Positions 1 to 12,446 of a DNA stretch of 64,000 nt are shown piece after piece; within the stretch, counting starts at the first letter, position 1, and every line of letters starts with the position of its first letter. Where the stretch lies: contig OY294046.1 of the NCBI GenBank assembly GCA_958510825.1, positions 50,573,794 to 50,637,793 of the forward strand, in the 5' to 3' direction. The notes under the pieces are model-generated. The model saw only the letters and a program-made list of their open reading frames with translations. It was not told the origin of the DNA and ran no database searches. This DNA is from Brachypterus glaber (lineage: Eukaryota; Arthropoda; Insecta; Coleoptera; Kateretidae). Both the position numbers and the translations under genes were made by a program.

Positions 1-1773
1 TTTTTTCCCAAAAACGAAACCTAGTTAAAATGCTTTGTCGTACCTAAAAATGGCTGCATATCAAATTTTATCAAAATCCCAGTTATCGTTTTCAAGAAAA
101 GTATGATGTCCGGCTTACGGCCCGGTTCGTCCCATAGTGCGTTGGTTATATTTGTTGCATTTATAATAGCAGTTTTAATTTCTTTTATAGTATATTTACA
201 AAAATATTGTAAATTTATTGCTTAAATAAACAAATTATTTGTAATTCTACACATTATTATTACAAATATTTCACATATTTACGATAACTATTACAGTGTT
301 TTTACAAGTTGCAAACAAGAAGTTTACTTTTTTTTTTAAACCCAGTGTAATTTCACACAATTTTTGCGAAATGTTAGCGAAACTTAAAATTATTTTGCAA
401 AATTAATAATGAAATTCAATTTTTTTTTTGTGAAATTAAAACTGAATTTTACAATTTTACTGCTATGTATAGAAAAGAAAATGGAAAAGAAATGGTGTGG
501 TTATAAAGTTGAAACTACAAATAAAAAACATTATAAACTGAAAGGTGGTTTTATTAAATAAATATTTTAACAAACTATACTACTATAATACTACTAAACT
601 AGAATAATTGTCTCTGTGTACAGGGTATTTCAAATGTCCCGCCCATGCACGTTGTAAATCTCAATCTATACTATAACTAAGACTATCTCTATTTGGTACT
701 AACACAAATAAAAACCTATTCTTCTTAAAAAATTTACCTGCCGACAGCTCTGCACAACTATGGATATATTAGCCAAAATGTAACCTACACCTACAAAAAC
801 TACAAAATAACATCTAAATAACAAGGATAACTTACTTACCGATTAGGAATATAACAACAATAAACAAAACACAGCTAAATTAAAAAAAAAAAAAACATTT
901 GCCGGCGTCTCACAACAACGTGCTACGGCATCAACTGGTGCAAAGAGGAGAACGCATCAGGCTTTCGCTTCGTTGCTAGTCTTATTAAGGTAAATTTACA
1001 ATAACTGTAGTAATAACGCAATTTTGTTTGTAAAATTAATAAGGTTTTGTTAATTTACATTAAAAGATAAAAAGTTCTTTAAAATTCATTTGTACTTGTA
1101 CAATGTAAAAATACTGATTATTGTGTAAAACTAACAACAGTTTGCTAAATTACATTATTAACATCACAACATTTTGTAAAAATATATATATATATTTTAT
1201 TTTCACTAAGATAATTGTATTATAATTGCTATTTAAATTTACTAATTATTGTGTAATTTTACCCCTATTTTTTTCAGTGTATGATTGTAGAATGACATGT
1301 TTCATTAATATTACATCAAATAAAAAGCCAGCACCACAGGTAAACATTTATAAATAATATCATGCATTTAACACAATTTCATCGAATAAAATAGATAAGA
1401 ACATAGCGCTTCAAGAGAAAAATACATTTTATAGTCACTTGAGTCACGCACTGACCTAAAAAATTAACTATCTATAGTTCTCCGTATGAAACAGTCTCCG
1501 ACGAAAGGGGGTAGGAATCATTTGCGCTCTCTTCTTTCCGTTAAACGCGTTATAAGGCGTGCGTGTCTACAACGGGCCTCTCACTTGCACACACATTCCT
1601 AACATATTTGCCGTAGTCCCAGATCCGTGCGTCAAAGTATAGCGTCGCAGTATTTATTTGACTTAATTCGTGAAAGAGTTATTAGGGTCACTCGATCAGT
1701 TGTTACTTTGTCCACTGTTTTGGTGGTTAGCCGTTTGGGTTTCTGGTAGTTTTTGCCTGAAAATAAAAACCCC

Positions 1774-1808
1774 AAACCAACCAACCAACCAACCAACCAA
1801 CCAACCAC
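1774..1808. repeat. (AACC)n microsatellite
   Basis: A run of AACC/CCAA tetranucleotides. It makes short open frames on both strands that translate as PTNQ or GWLV repeats. These are artefacts and not proteins. Confidence 0.9.
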
Positions 1809-2057
1809 CAAAACACACTAACACACAAACTAGACAAAGCAACAACCGATCGAGTGGTCCTAAGAGTTATAGGCATACTCGGGGTAATAATGAATTTAAA
1901 AAAAATACAATTTTCGCGCTCAGTTGTAGATAGCACCAGGAGCATGTACCCCTTTGCCCCACCCCCTTTGAACGGTTCTGGCTTTAATAATAATTTTCAA
2001 TACTCTTAATATTAATCTAGCCTTGTAATTATTTAATTTTATAAATAGATAATTTAA

Positions 2058-2901
2058 CCCCTTGACGCACCACTTTTTTTGAAAAAAGTGGTCAATTTTT
2101 CACATTTTTATTTTATTTTTAGTCTACACTGGCCAATAACAAATAATGTTGAGAAAATTAAAAAAAAAACTTTATCCAATACGTACAGATTAGAATGGGT
2201 CAAAAAAACAGACTATTTTTTTTTACTTTATACTCTGAAAATTCTCACCAAATATGAGCTCTTAATTTTGATAAAAAGGTTCTCCGCTTTACAATTTTCC
2301 ATATTTTCCTCAGTATTAGAAACAAAAGTTCATATCTCTTTGACAACTATTCGTTAAAAAGTATCTCTCCTCACATTCTTGTAGGAAATCGAACGCTCTA
2401 CAAAAAAGGTCTCTTACAATTTTTTCGTAAACCTCACTGTTTAAAAGATATCAAAGGTTAAAGTTTGATTATTTTAAGATACATTTCTGTTTTGCTTATG
2501 AATTTTATAACTCGCTTACAAAAAATTGTTATGAATTGCGCAATTCATAGTTTTGTAGGAAATTAACTGCTCCACAAAAATGGTCTCTTATGATTAGTCG
2601 ATTAAATTAAGCGTTTAAAAGATATTCATCGTCGAACTTCAATGCATACTAATTTTAATAGTTTTTGATGAATATTTCGAAAAATTTCAATTTAATTTAT
2701 TTCACGAAAATTTATACAAAAGTCCAAACCTGCTTGGCTGACGCCTCGCTAGGATAATTTTCTCATGGGCAATATCTTTACCCACTAGTACCATAAATAA
2801 CTATTATTTTCTATATTCTAGGTCCGCCCGAGTTAACTCGGGTGCGCGGAAAAATGCCAACTTACTGTGAACGAGTTAACTCGGCTTAGTGCATCAAGGG
2901 G
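2058..2901. mobile_element. piggyBac-like MITE (TTAA target site)
   Basis: Seen: TTAA at 2054-2057 followed by CCCCTTGACGCAC, and at the other end GTGCATCAAGGGG followed by TTAA at 2902-2905. The termini are inverted repeats with one mismatch, and the 844-bp interior has no transposase frame. Known: piggyBac elements duplicate TTAA and have termini starting with CCC. Inside the right end is a perfect 16-bp palindrome (2827-2842, centred on GTTAAC), and a related GAGTTAACTCGG motif recurs at about 2873. Bases 2380-2600 contain two diverged copies of a motif around GTAGGAAATYRAACG. Inference: a non-autonomous piggyBac-type element. Confidence 0.8.
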
Positions 2902-3298
2902 TTAAAATAATGTTTCTATTAAAAAGAGATAGAGATAGGATGAGGCACGACTTTTTTGCTAGTTACAGAACTACCCATTAAAACAGAAAAACATTTAATT
3001 ATGGTTCAAAAACCCATAATTATATTTTTTAATCATACGTAAATATAAAATATGTGGTTTAAGTCGGGGTCTTTTATGTATGTATTATACTATACTTTGT
3101 TTGGACTGTAGTATAGAATTATCAGGGGGTGGTGAATAAAAAATGAATGGGAATTAACCACGTGTGCGATTTAATCCACAAATTAATATTTTTTTCGTCG
3201 ATTGATTGATTTGTACATGGATTACACTTTTTCATTGCTCTACACACAGAAAAATATTGTTTTAAATCAAGAATATGGTGATTGGTATATAACAAATA

Positions 3299-3397
3299 GA
3301 ATATATTCTTCTTTTATGCATATCATATTCTTATCCTTTCATATTTGAGAATATATTCTCCTTTCAAGCATACCATATTCTTATCCTTTCACATTTA
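3299..3397. repeat. Tandem duplication, 50-bp unit, two copies
   Basis: Two adjacent copies begin GAATATATTCTYCTTT and run through CATATTCTTATCCTTTCA. A third, partial start occurs at about 3420. No coding content was seen. Confidence 0.8.
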
Positions 3398-3589
3398 AAG
3401 CAAAATTTAGCTTTAAAGGGGAATATATTCTCCTCGTTATGGGATAAAATTTTATAATGTTATAAATTGGTTTAATAATTATAAATTAAAAAAAAAAATA
3501 TATTAAAAAAAGAAAAAATTGTCATAGTTATTCTTCATATTGTAATAAAAGATGAAATCCAAGAGGGTTGTACATACAGTTGATTAGCA

Positions 3590-3945
3590 ACAATTTTATT
3601 ATTCTTAGAGGGACCGTCGTTATTATTTATAGGGACCGTCGTTATTTTTTTATAGGGACCGTTGTTCTTAGCAAAGGGACCAAATTTTCTCAATTTAAAA
3701 ATAAAATTAATGTTTTTAATATAATATTTTTTATATTTCTCACTCCCCTTTTCATCCAATTGGCTTTCTCTAAGCCTAATTTTAGGCATTATATTGTTTT
3801 TTTTTTTGAGTTTGGAATATATTTATTTCTATTTAACAATGTTAACAAAGTAAAAATTTGCATAATTTTTCAAATATGTAACGACGTTCCCTATGTTAGC
3901 AACAACGGTTCCTTTTCGTGGGGACCGTCGTTACAAGGGACCTTG
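3590..3945. repeat. GGGACCGTCGTTA repeat cluster
   Basis: Three copies of GGGACCGTYGTTA lie at about 3607-3675. At 3880-3942 the motif reappears in both orientations (AACGACGTTCCC, then GGGACCGTCGTTA). The stretch between is AT-rich. A 134-codon open frame across it has low complexity and is not taken as a gene. It may be a small fold-back element, but its borders are not resolved. Confidence 0.5.
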
Positions 3946-4564
3946 ATCCAAATCCCACTGATCTTCTACTAATAATTTTAACGTACCACGATCGGCATTC
4001 TAGCAGTGTCGGATTTTACTAATATAAGAAGCGCTAGATTTAAATTGGGAGACATAAGTTATTATTTTTTTATTCAAACCAGTATAAGATTTTCCAAGTA
4101 AATAAGTCTTATGACGTAAGTTAACAGTTCTTAGATTAACTAAAAAATATTTTGCAAAGTTCAATTAATATGGATTGTATGTCAAAAAAGGTTGCGGGAG
4201 ATAAGGGACCGTTAATACGTTTTTTAGGTTAATATATCAGATTTTTAAAACAGACGATATTTATAGAAGCTATTAGTAACTGAGTATCAAAACCAGTTAA
4301 TATTGAAGACATTTCATTAACTAAATTGCACAAAAAGTCCATATTTAAGTTTTTTTGGAGCTAGAAACATATTTTCTCCCATTACTGAATTTTGTCCCTT
4401 ATATCCAAGTCACACATTTTTGATTTAAGACACTATTTTTTTTCTGTGTAGATATACATAGACTATGTATAACAGAACTACGGTGGATAGTACGCGAAAA
4501 CATACAGTATCTAGTATTTCTGATTTAGCTTTTGCTAATTTAATCTACCGAGAAAAATCTACCG

Positions 4565-4816
4565 AGAAAAATCTGGACTTCGCTAGGAAGATGTAACTCT
4601 AGCTTTCATATAGGGCGTTTAAGACCTGATCAGTCATGCAGCTGTGATGCAGCTGAGCAAACTATTCGCCACATAACCACCGAATGTCCACTTAGATTAT
4701 TCCCTGGTGACATTATGGATTTTGCAGCAGCTACACCTGATGCAATCCAATGGATAACCAATCTGGACATAGCCTTAAAATTGTCACAAAGCCTTGCTAG
4801 TATACTTATTATATAG
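4565..4816 (+). pseudogene. LINE (non-LTR retrotransposon) ORF2 C-terminal remnant
   Basis: A frame without an ATG start ends at the stop codon 4814-4816. It translates to a cysteine/histidine-rich tail of the kind that follows the reverse transcriptase in many insect non-LTR elements. The recognisable part reads RLRPDQSCSCDAAEQTIRHI, followed by TTECP, matching the usual C-x-C ... AEQT-x-x-H-x ... CP pattern. After the cysteine knuckle comes about 45 residues ending in a short hydrophobic tail. Nothing coding is visible upstream, so this is a 5'-truncated or eroded copy. The clade (Jockey/R1/I group) cannot be set from this fragment. Confidence 0.75.
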
Positions 4817-5001
4817 TACCTGGAGCTTTCTTTTTCAAATCAACGCAGGTCACGAATTTCATCTCTCCGATTTGGCTCAAATTTTGCATACGGCCATAAA
4901 ATAAGGTTCGATTGGCTACATTACCAGGATTTTTCTAAAAATTGTCTGGTTGTAGAAATATTAGGGTGGGTCATTTTTTGAAATTTTTCAAAACCAGAAA
5001 A

Positions 5002-7777
5002 CACGATTCACTAAAACTGAAATAACTCGATATCTATAAAAGATAGAAATTTCATTTAAACGGCGTTTAAAAGATCATTAAATTGTAATAGAGAAAAAGT
5101 ATATTTCAATCATTCTGGTTATACCAAGATGGCGGACCATACATAATAACCTACAAATTATAAAAAACGCTATCCCCAAAATACACCATCTTCGATTTTT
5201 TTAATTTTGTGGCTATTTATACGTATATAGTGGGAGTATATGCCTATAAAATATTGCGAACGGCCCGACCCATTTGTGGGATATATGGTCAAAAATGTTT
5301 GAAATTTGGTCAAAATTTTGCACTTTTCGAGGTTTCTAAATTATATTTGGTGATTTTCCCAAAATACCCGGTCTCATATTTTTTTTTATTTTGTGGTTAT
5401 TTACTTGTATATAATGTGAGTATATGCCCACTAAATATTGCAAACGGCCCTGCCCATTTATAGGAGCTATGGTCAAAAATATTTAAAAATTGGCCAAAAT
5501 TCCGCATTTTTCGACATTTCTAAATTATATTTAGTGATTATTCCTATCTTCGTTTTCATTTTATCATAAAATTTGTATGGCTATTTATTCTAATATAATG
5601 AGGGTATATGCCCACAAAATATTGCGAACTGCCCTGCCCATTTGTCGAAGCTATAGTCAAAAATATTTATAAATTGGGCGAAATTTTGAATTTTTATGTG
5701 ATTTATGTGATTTTCCTTCAGTGATTTGTTTTAATTATTCTATTTTTTTAGATTACCGATTAAATTTTCATATAAACGATGTATTTCAAATAGGGTCCGA
5801 AATTTTAAGGGGTGATTCTACATCAGAAAGTACGACAAAAAGTTCCTATAAACATACCTATGTATGTCTAAAAATGCGTAGTAAGGGAGCTAACCCCTTT
5901 TGAAAGTGGCTAAAAATTCGTTTTTTTTGTCCCAAACTTTTTTGTTTGTAACTTTTTTGTAATTTTAATTTAATTTAATTTATTTAATTTATGTAACTTA
6001 ATTCCTTAGGTCAAAATACATAAAAAAGGCACTCCTGTTGTAATACTCTGGGATTAACCGTTTTCGAGAAAAATTCATTTGAAGGTGAAATTCGAGAACG
6101 AAAAATTAAATACTAAAATGTTGAAATCCAAAATTTTAATATTTCAGGGTTATTGTATATTAAAAATTAAAAAAAAAAGTTTCTATGCATGAAAAATCGC
6201 TTTAAAATTGGTTCATTTTTAGGAGACCATAGCTCCCTTGGGATTGATTGTTGGAAGTACCTGTATATGAGGCTTTTTTCTTGGTTTATGATGCACATTC
6301 ACCGTGCATCATTGAAATTTCGGTTTTTAACATTTTAGTATTCAATTTTTCGTCCTCGAATTTCACCTTCAAATGAATTTTTCTCGAAAACGGTTAATCC
6401 TAGAGTATTAATTATTTATTTTATATAATGTATTTACATTTATTTATTTTTGTTATTTTCAGCGTCAAATGGAAATGCAAGACCGTGGATGAATGGAGTA
6501 CCTTTTTTATGTATTTTTACCTAAGGAATCATTTTCCAAAAATTAAAATCACAAAAAACTTACAAACAAAAAAGTTTGGGACAAAAAAAACCGAATTTAA
6601 ACCACTTTCAAAGGGACTTAGCTCCCTTACTACGCATTTTTAGACATATATAGGTATGTTTATAGGAACTTTTTGTCATACTTTCTGATGTAGAATCACC
6701 CCGTAAAATCTCGGACCCTATTTCAAATACACCCTTTATATGAAAATTTAATCGGTAAACTAGAAAAAATAGAATAATTAAAATAAATCACTGAAGGAAA
6801 ATCACATAAAAATACAAAATTTCGCCCAATTTATAAATATTTGTGACTATAGCTTCGACAAATCGGCAGGGCCGTTCGCAATATTTTGTGGGCATATACC
6901 CTTATTATATTAGAATAAATAGCCATAAAAATTTTATGATAAAACGAAAACGAAGATAGGAATAATCACTAAACATAATTTAGAAACCTCGAAAAATGCG
7001 GAATTTTGGCCAATTTTTAAATATTTTTGACCATAGCTCCTATAAATGGGCAGGGCCGTTTGCAATATTTTATGGGCATATACTCACATTATATACAAGT
7101 AAAAAACCACAAAATAAAAAAAATATGAGACCGGGTATTTTGGGTAAATCACTAAATATAATTTAGAAACCTCGAAAAGTGCAAAATTTTGACCAAATTT
7201 CACACATTTTTGACCATATATCCCACAAATGGGTCGGGCCGCTCGCAATATTTTATAGGCATATTTATTTTACATTTTACATGTTTGTTTAACCTCGTAC
7301 TATTCTACTTAATTAAGCATCCCTTAAGTCCAGGACTTGTGTGGGCTAGTAGTAGAGGGAACCACCGGCTTATACTGACATTCGAACCAGTTTTTAGGGA
7401 GTGTCCGTTTCACTTATCGCCTTCGCCAAAATTCAATTATTAATTAACTGAAAAAGGCAAATCGGCGCCAGTGAGAATCGAACTCACGATAGTAGACTTG
7501 CTATGCATACGCGCTAGCCACTACGCTATGCCTCCCATGATACTCCCACTATATACGTATAAATAGCCACAAAATTAAAAAAATCGAAGATGGTGTATTT
7601 TGGGTATAGCGTTTTTTATAATTTGTAGGTTATGTTGTATGGTCCGCCATCTTGGTATAACCAGAATGATTAATATATACTTTTTCTCTATTACAATTTA
7701 ATGATCTTTCAAACGCCGTTTAAATGAAATTTCTATCTTTTATAGATATCGAGTTATTTCAGTTTTTGTGAATCGTG
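5002..7777. mobile_element. Large fold-back element FB1 with internal SINE
   Basis: Seen: the left arm (5002 to about 6140) is found again in reverse complement at about 6314-7777, with a loop of about 170 bp. The outermost match is CACGATTCACTAAAACTGAA on the left. The arms carry a roughly 185-bp motif repeated about three times (cores at 5210, 5395 and 5580, each with ATATGCCYAYAAAATATTGC). The right arm is longer because a SINE interrupts it at 7282-7537, so the SINE is younger. No transposase frame was found. The whole unit could fold into a hairpin over 1 kb long if transcribed. Its class is unknown; structurally it is a fold-back. Confidence 0.85.
7282..7537 (-). mobile_element. tRNA-derived SINE, copy 1
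   Basis: On the minus strand the copy starts at 7537 with a tRNA-like head. The A box is TAGCGTAGTGG, fitting TRGCNNAGYGG. The B box GTTCGATTC sits in a perfect T-arm, GTGAG/CTCAC. Then come GGCGCC and a non-tRNA body containing GGCGAAGGCG and CTACTACTAGCCCACACAAG. The body is shared with the copies at 37198-37430 and 56163-56450. The acceptor-stem ends do not pair, so this is not a functional tRNA. It lies inside the right arm of FB1, and the left arm shows the uninterrupted site. Confidence 0.9.
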
Positions 7778-7917
7778 ACATCCCCCAAATGACAAATCTC
7801 TGGGATCATTCGGAAAATTTAATCTCTTAGCCTAAGGGTCTTAGGGGCCTTTAGTAAGGGTATATTCACAGACACCCTCAGAAAATTTTGTTGTATTTTT
7901 AATACTTAATGTTATTT

Positions 7918-8605
7918 GATAATACATATTTTTTATTTATATCGCTAATACTTTACTTGTGATATTAAATACTACAATGTGTGTATTGTATACAATATGC
8001 CATACTAACATAGAAAGCGTGTTGGTACATTTGGATCCACACGCAACATGTGTGTAATAGTGTAACATTTGGTAAATTATATCACAGTTATAGTTTGGTA
8101 TACTTTAAGTTGCAGTTTTTGTGCTATTGATCTAGTTTAAAGTATGTTACAGTATTTAGTAAAATAACAATCGGTAAATAATACCAACATTTTGATTAGT
8201 AATAATACAGAGGAAAGTAAAAAAGGGAACGATTATTTTGTTAGTGTGGTTGCAATTTTTATGTTATTACTAATCAAAATTTTACTATTATTTGCCGATT
8301 GTTATTTTTTCTGAATACTGTAACATACTTTAAACTAGATCAGCAATACAATTTAACAACTCAAAATCCAAATGGTATACATACTATAAGTGTGATATGC
8401 GTTACCAAATGTTACAGTAATTTTTACTATAAGTTACTATACTAGTATTAATAAACATGTTGCGTGGGGATCCAAATGTACCAGTACGTTGTGATGTGGT
8501 AGTATGACAACACATTGTATATAATACACACATTGTAGTATTTAATATCACAAGTAAAGTATTCAGTACCAATGGTGGCCATATAAATAACAAATATGTA
8601 TTTAC
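7918..8605. mobile_element. Fold-back element FB2
   Basis: Arms at about 7918-8200 and 8255-8605 are reverse complements with small indels. Matched pairs include ACTTTACTTGTGATATTAAA and its complement near 8540, and GGATCCACACGCAACATGT and its complement near 8460. The loop is about 50 bp. No coding frame was recognised. Confidence 0.85.
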
Positions 8606-8934
8606 AAATAAAATTTAATATTAAAATTACAATGAGATTTTCTGAGTGCACTTACCTTCTTATTATTTTTTTTATAATAGTCAAATTTAATAATGAAATA
8701 GATAAAATACTTTAACCAGTAAAAAAGCTTTGCCATTTTTATCCTCCGGGCGTGAAATGGATTTTTTATAAGATTCACTTTCAGCAACATCAAAAACCCC
8801 AGTTTATTAAAATCAAAAACGAAAAAAAATTAAAAAAAAAATCGAAAAAATATGAAAAAAAAATATTTTTTTCAAAAAAAGTTCCTTTTTTATTAAAATG
8901 AAAAATAAATTGAAAAAAATACGTTTTAAATAAA

Positions 8935-9325
8935 AATTATTTTTACCCCATTTTACCCTCTTACCACAACACAATTTTTACGAAAAACAATCCCAGCCTA
9001 GAACTTTGGATAATGAACCTGTGGTCCAAATTTGAAGTATTTAGCCCGAACGTTTTTGAGTTATCGTGGTCACAAATTTACCGGACACACAGACCGACAG
9101 ACCGACCGACAGACATATTTTTTTTTACGGAAATCATATTTTTTGGATTTAAAACGTCCAGTAAAAAAAGCAATAAAAATTTTTCGAAATTTTTTTACTA
9201 ACGCAAGACCTTCCTTGGTGAAAGTAATATTTAAAGGTTTAGTTTTAGTGACCTTAAAAACCCCTTATATATCTATTTTAAAGATATTTTTTCCAATTTG
9301 CCTTTCTGGCTTTCCGTAACATTTA
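8935..9325. repeat. Dispersed repeat, copy near the first exon
   Basis: This shares blocks with 51735-51800 and 52600-52930. The blocks include AAAAACAATCCCAGCCTAGA and ACGGAAATCATATTTTTTGG followed by an AAAACGTCCAG motif. It contains an ACAGACCGACAGACCGACC stretch. The copy ends about 30 bp before the polypyrimidine tract of the first recognised exon. The family was not identified; it is probably the tail of a retroelement. Confidence 0.6.
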
Positions 9326-9358
9326 AATATTTAGAATTTAATTTCTTTTTTTTTTCAG

Positions 9359-9548
9359 AAAGAGTAACTGTGAGCGGATGCCATACCTGTCAGTTATTTC
9401 TTACGTGCCGACATTTAAACTCGATAATAGCCATTTTTAACGTAAATTTTGAGCCGAAATCAGGAGAAAATGACATTGAGTATGGAGGAAACGAGAGCAC
9501 CGAAACTTCATTACTCTTGAAGGAGCCTAGGGAGGCGTTAAACAAAAG
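9359..9548 (+). CDS. Exon a: N-terminal part of the SUEL lectin domain
   Basis: A polypyrimidine tract and CAG precede 9359. The exon starts with the last two bases of a codon and ends AAAAG|GTCAGT in phase 2. It encodes residues 1-63, including GCHTCQLFLTC, which fits the start of a SUEL domain (cysteine pair, then L-x-L-x-C). An acidic stretch with an NES glycosylation sequon follows. The reading frame runs on past the donor to a stop at 9646-9648, but that extension is a duplicated intronic segment and not coding. Confidence 0.8.
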
Positions 9549-12393
9549 GTCAGTAGTAAAGAAAAATAACCGCTTGAAATGTTGTTTTGTAGACATTAAT
9601 GTTAATTTTAAGGGTGAATTTATTGTAAAAAAAAATAAAATAATATAAAGGTCAGTAGTAAAGAAAAATAACCGCTTGAAATGTGGTTTTGTAGACTGGA
9701 ATTAATGTTAATTTAAAGGGTGAATAAAAGACCTTTATTTTAAAGAAAAATATTATTTTTAGGGCAATTACGCAGATTGCAACACAAGAAACGAGAGCAA
9801 GGTTGGAAACCGTAATCGCCCAAAAAAAAAATGGTTTTCGTGAGTGTATCATACACAATTTTTTATTTGATTGTAGGTAATATAATAATAAATAAATTTG
9901 TATTCTTACAAAAAAAAATTTCGTACAGAGCGGCCTTTTAAATATAATCAAACAAAACAATTATTTCAAGGTCTACAATTTTCAAATTTGAAATTTTGGT
10001 CATAAAGGTATACTTTTTCGAAATAACATAGGCACACAAAAAAATATTCTGTCCCAGAGGTGCGACATATATATTCCCATGTAATTTTGGTGGCTGAACA
10101 CGATTCCGGTGTCAGTTTTGACCAATCAGGTCAACGTTTCAAAATAACCTCAAAAAACAATTGGAAACCGGCGGATTTCAAAAAAACTTGAAATCCGCCG
10201 GTTTTTAAACTGTTGAGGTTATTTTAAAACGATCACTTGTTTGGTCAAAACTGAAATCGACTTTGTGTTTAGCGGCCAAAAATACATGGGAATGTATATT
10301 TCGCATATCTGGGACAGAAGATTTTTTGTGTGTGGGTGTGTGTGCATGTGCACAAGCGAAAATGGATTGCGTATATTTTTTTAATTAAATTTTTACATTT
10401 ACATAATATGGGTTTTAGTTAACATTTGAAAATTTGAAATTAATTTATGAAATCCTAAAATACATGCGGTCAAAGGTAAAATATTGTCTTGGGTGTTCAT
10501 TACTGGCACATTCACCCTATAATAAAACTTTATGAAAACATTCCCTGAAAGCAGTGTTTTATCTCGAACGAGGTTTTTATAAATAAAATTATTGCCCTTT
10601 TCTTATAAGAATAAATTTATTCTCATGTGATTTACCGAGATTATTTTGAATGAAAGAGGGAACAAGAAAAACAAGTTTCTATATATTTATATTTATGTCG
10701 GTATCTCCTTTGATACTGAAAGTATAATTCAGAGATCAGATTTGATTTTTTAAGGGATGCATCTAAAAAAATATATAAAAAAGTTTTGGAGGATATAGGT
10801 TACAAGGAGGCTACAACTTTCTGTAGGGGGCGTCTAAAATTGCTTATTATATATAAAGAAAATTAGTTACACAGAAAAAATATTTATATGTAACCCTGTA
10901 CAAAAAGACCCATCTAGTATGTAAAAACTACTTTCCTCAGAAAACGCGTTTAAAGTTTGGCTTTTACTTTTTTACATAAAAATCCAAGAAATAAGTATAT
11001 TTGACACACTACACGGTAAAAATAAATTACATTAAATTACATAGTCCGTAAATGGTAATATATTGCCATAGACCGGAATGGTAAAAATTACATAGTCCAT
11101 AATGGTAATATTTTGCATAAACCGAAACGGTAAAAATTACTTAGTCCAGAATGGTATGGACTTGAAATTTGAAAAAAAATATTTACTACTTAGAAAATGT
11201 TTGTTCCAAATTACAAGTCTCTGTGTCAAAGCTTTTTTGAAATATCGTAGCGTAAAGTTCATTTGGTTTAATAAACCAAACGATTTGCACCCTTAATACG
11301 AGTATAAACTGCTTACATCTTTCTTTTAAGATCTATTGGTTGATAAATATCGTAATTTATAATGAATGTAAATTTTAGGCCACAAATAAAGCATTTAAAT
11401 ATCGTACATAAATAATATTTACCTTTTTTTTACACTTTTAGCACTTTAAGCCAGCAGCATGCGTCGCTATCTCTCTAACAATAACAATATTAAACGGTCC
11501 GTCTCATGATGCGACGCCTTTTTGGTTATTATCCAAAGCGCACGCGCGTCTTAAAATTACATAGCCCGACATTGTAAAATCATGTAAAAATATGTAAATC
11601 AATGTAAATATATTTGTTTACATTATTTTACATTCTTTTACATTATTTTACATTCTTTTATATAAATTCATGAATTATGCATAGTCCAGAATAGTAAATT
11701 TACTATTCCGTACTATGTAAATTCATGTATTTTTACATTATTTTACATGCAGTTTTTAAAGTGTAGGTGGGTTCCTTTGTGCAGGGTTACATACATAGGT
11801 ATGTAACTGCAAATATATTAAATCTCTGAAAACGATTTTACGGAAATCCTGTATACGGAACTCAGAAATCAAGATCCTTAAAAATACCTCATTAGAAGCC
11901 AGTTTAGTTTCCCCGCGTCTCTGAAATTTCCCATGTTTTTTTTATACATGCAGATCGTCCTTTGCAAAACAGCCCCCTAATTCTGGGTCACCCTGACATC
12001 GGTATCCCTTGTGAAATTAAAATATACGTGCATATAAATGTATAATCCTTGGATTATAAATATAATGGATTATAAAAAGCCGTCTATCTAGTTGATTTGA
12101 AACATTCTATCAACTGTAAAAATGATATCGATTTCAAATAGAAATGTTCAGTTAGCTAAAAATTTAATTTAAATATAGATTGAAAAGCTTTTACAACAAG
12201 GGAAGATCAAATTTTCCTGAAATCATAAAAAACTGATTTTTTAAAAAACAAAAACAAGCTGTGAAGATATTTATTTGATACGCATAACCAGGTATAAGAT
12301 TTTTATATAAAATTTTTACATATCTTTTCCTAAAAAAATAGCGATATATGTATATACATATATCGATATTTTTTTAGGAATAGATATGTAAAA

Positions 12394-12446
<53 letters not shown>

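Larger units (their letters stand above)
1..9358. other. Sequence upstream of the first recognisable exon
   Basis: No exon could be supported here. The first recognised exon (9359) begins in mid-codon after an acceptor, so at least one upstream exon must exist, either here or outside the window. Bases 1-2050 are AT-rich and I see no clear element in them. Two patches are richer in GC and CpG (about 900-990 and 1480-1960) and could hold a non-coding first exon or a promoter, but neither gives a convincing coding frame. The remainder is transposable-element sequence listed separately. Confidence 0.5.

Noticed and set aside
1670..1933. Plus-strand open frame whose first 30 residues look like a signal peptide
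   Set aside because: It begins at GTG, runs straight into the AACC microsatellite, has no clear donor and no homology that I recognise.
3568..3972. 134-codon open frame
   Set aside because: Low-complexity, F/I/N-rich translation across the GGGACCGTCGTTA repeats, with no domain.
7470..7537. Possible tRNA gene on the minus strand
   Set aside because: The T-arm and boxes are good, but the acceptor stem does not pair and the body continues as a SINE shared with two other loci.
9835..9845. Strong-looking donor C|GTGAGT in exon b
   Set aside because: It would end the exon in phase 1, incompatible with exon c, and would drop two cysteines. It could still be used if an extra exon exists.
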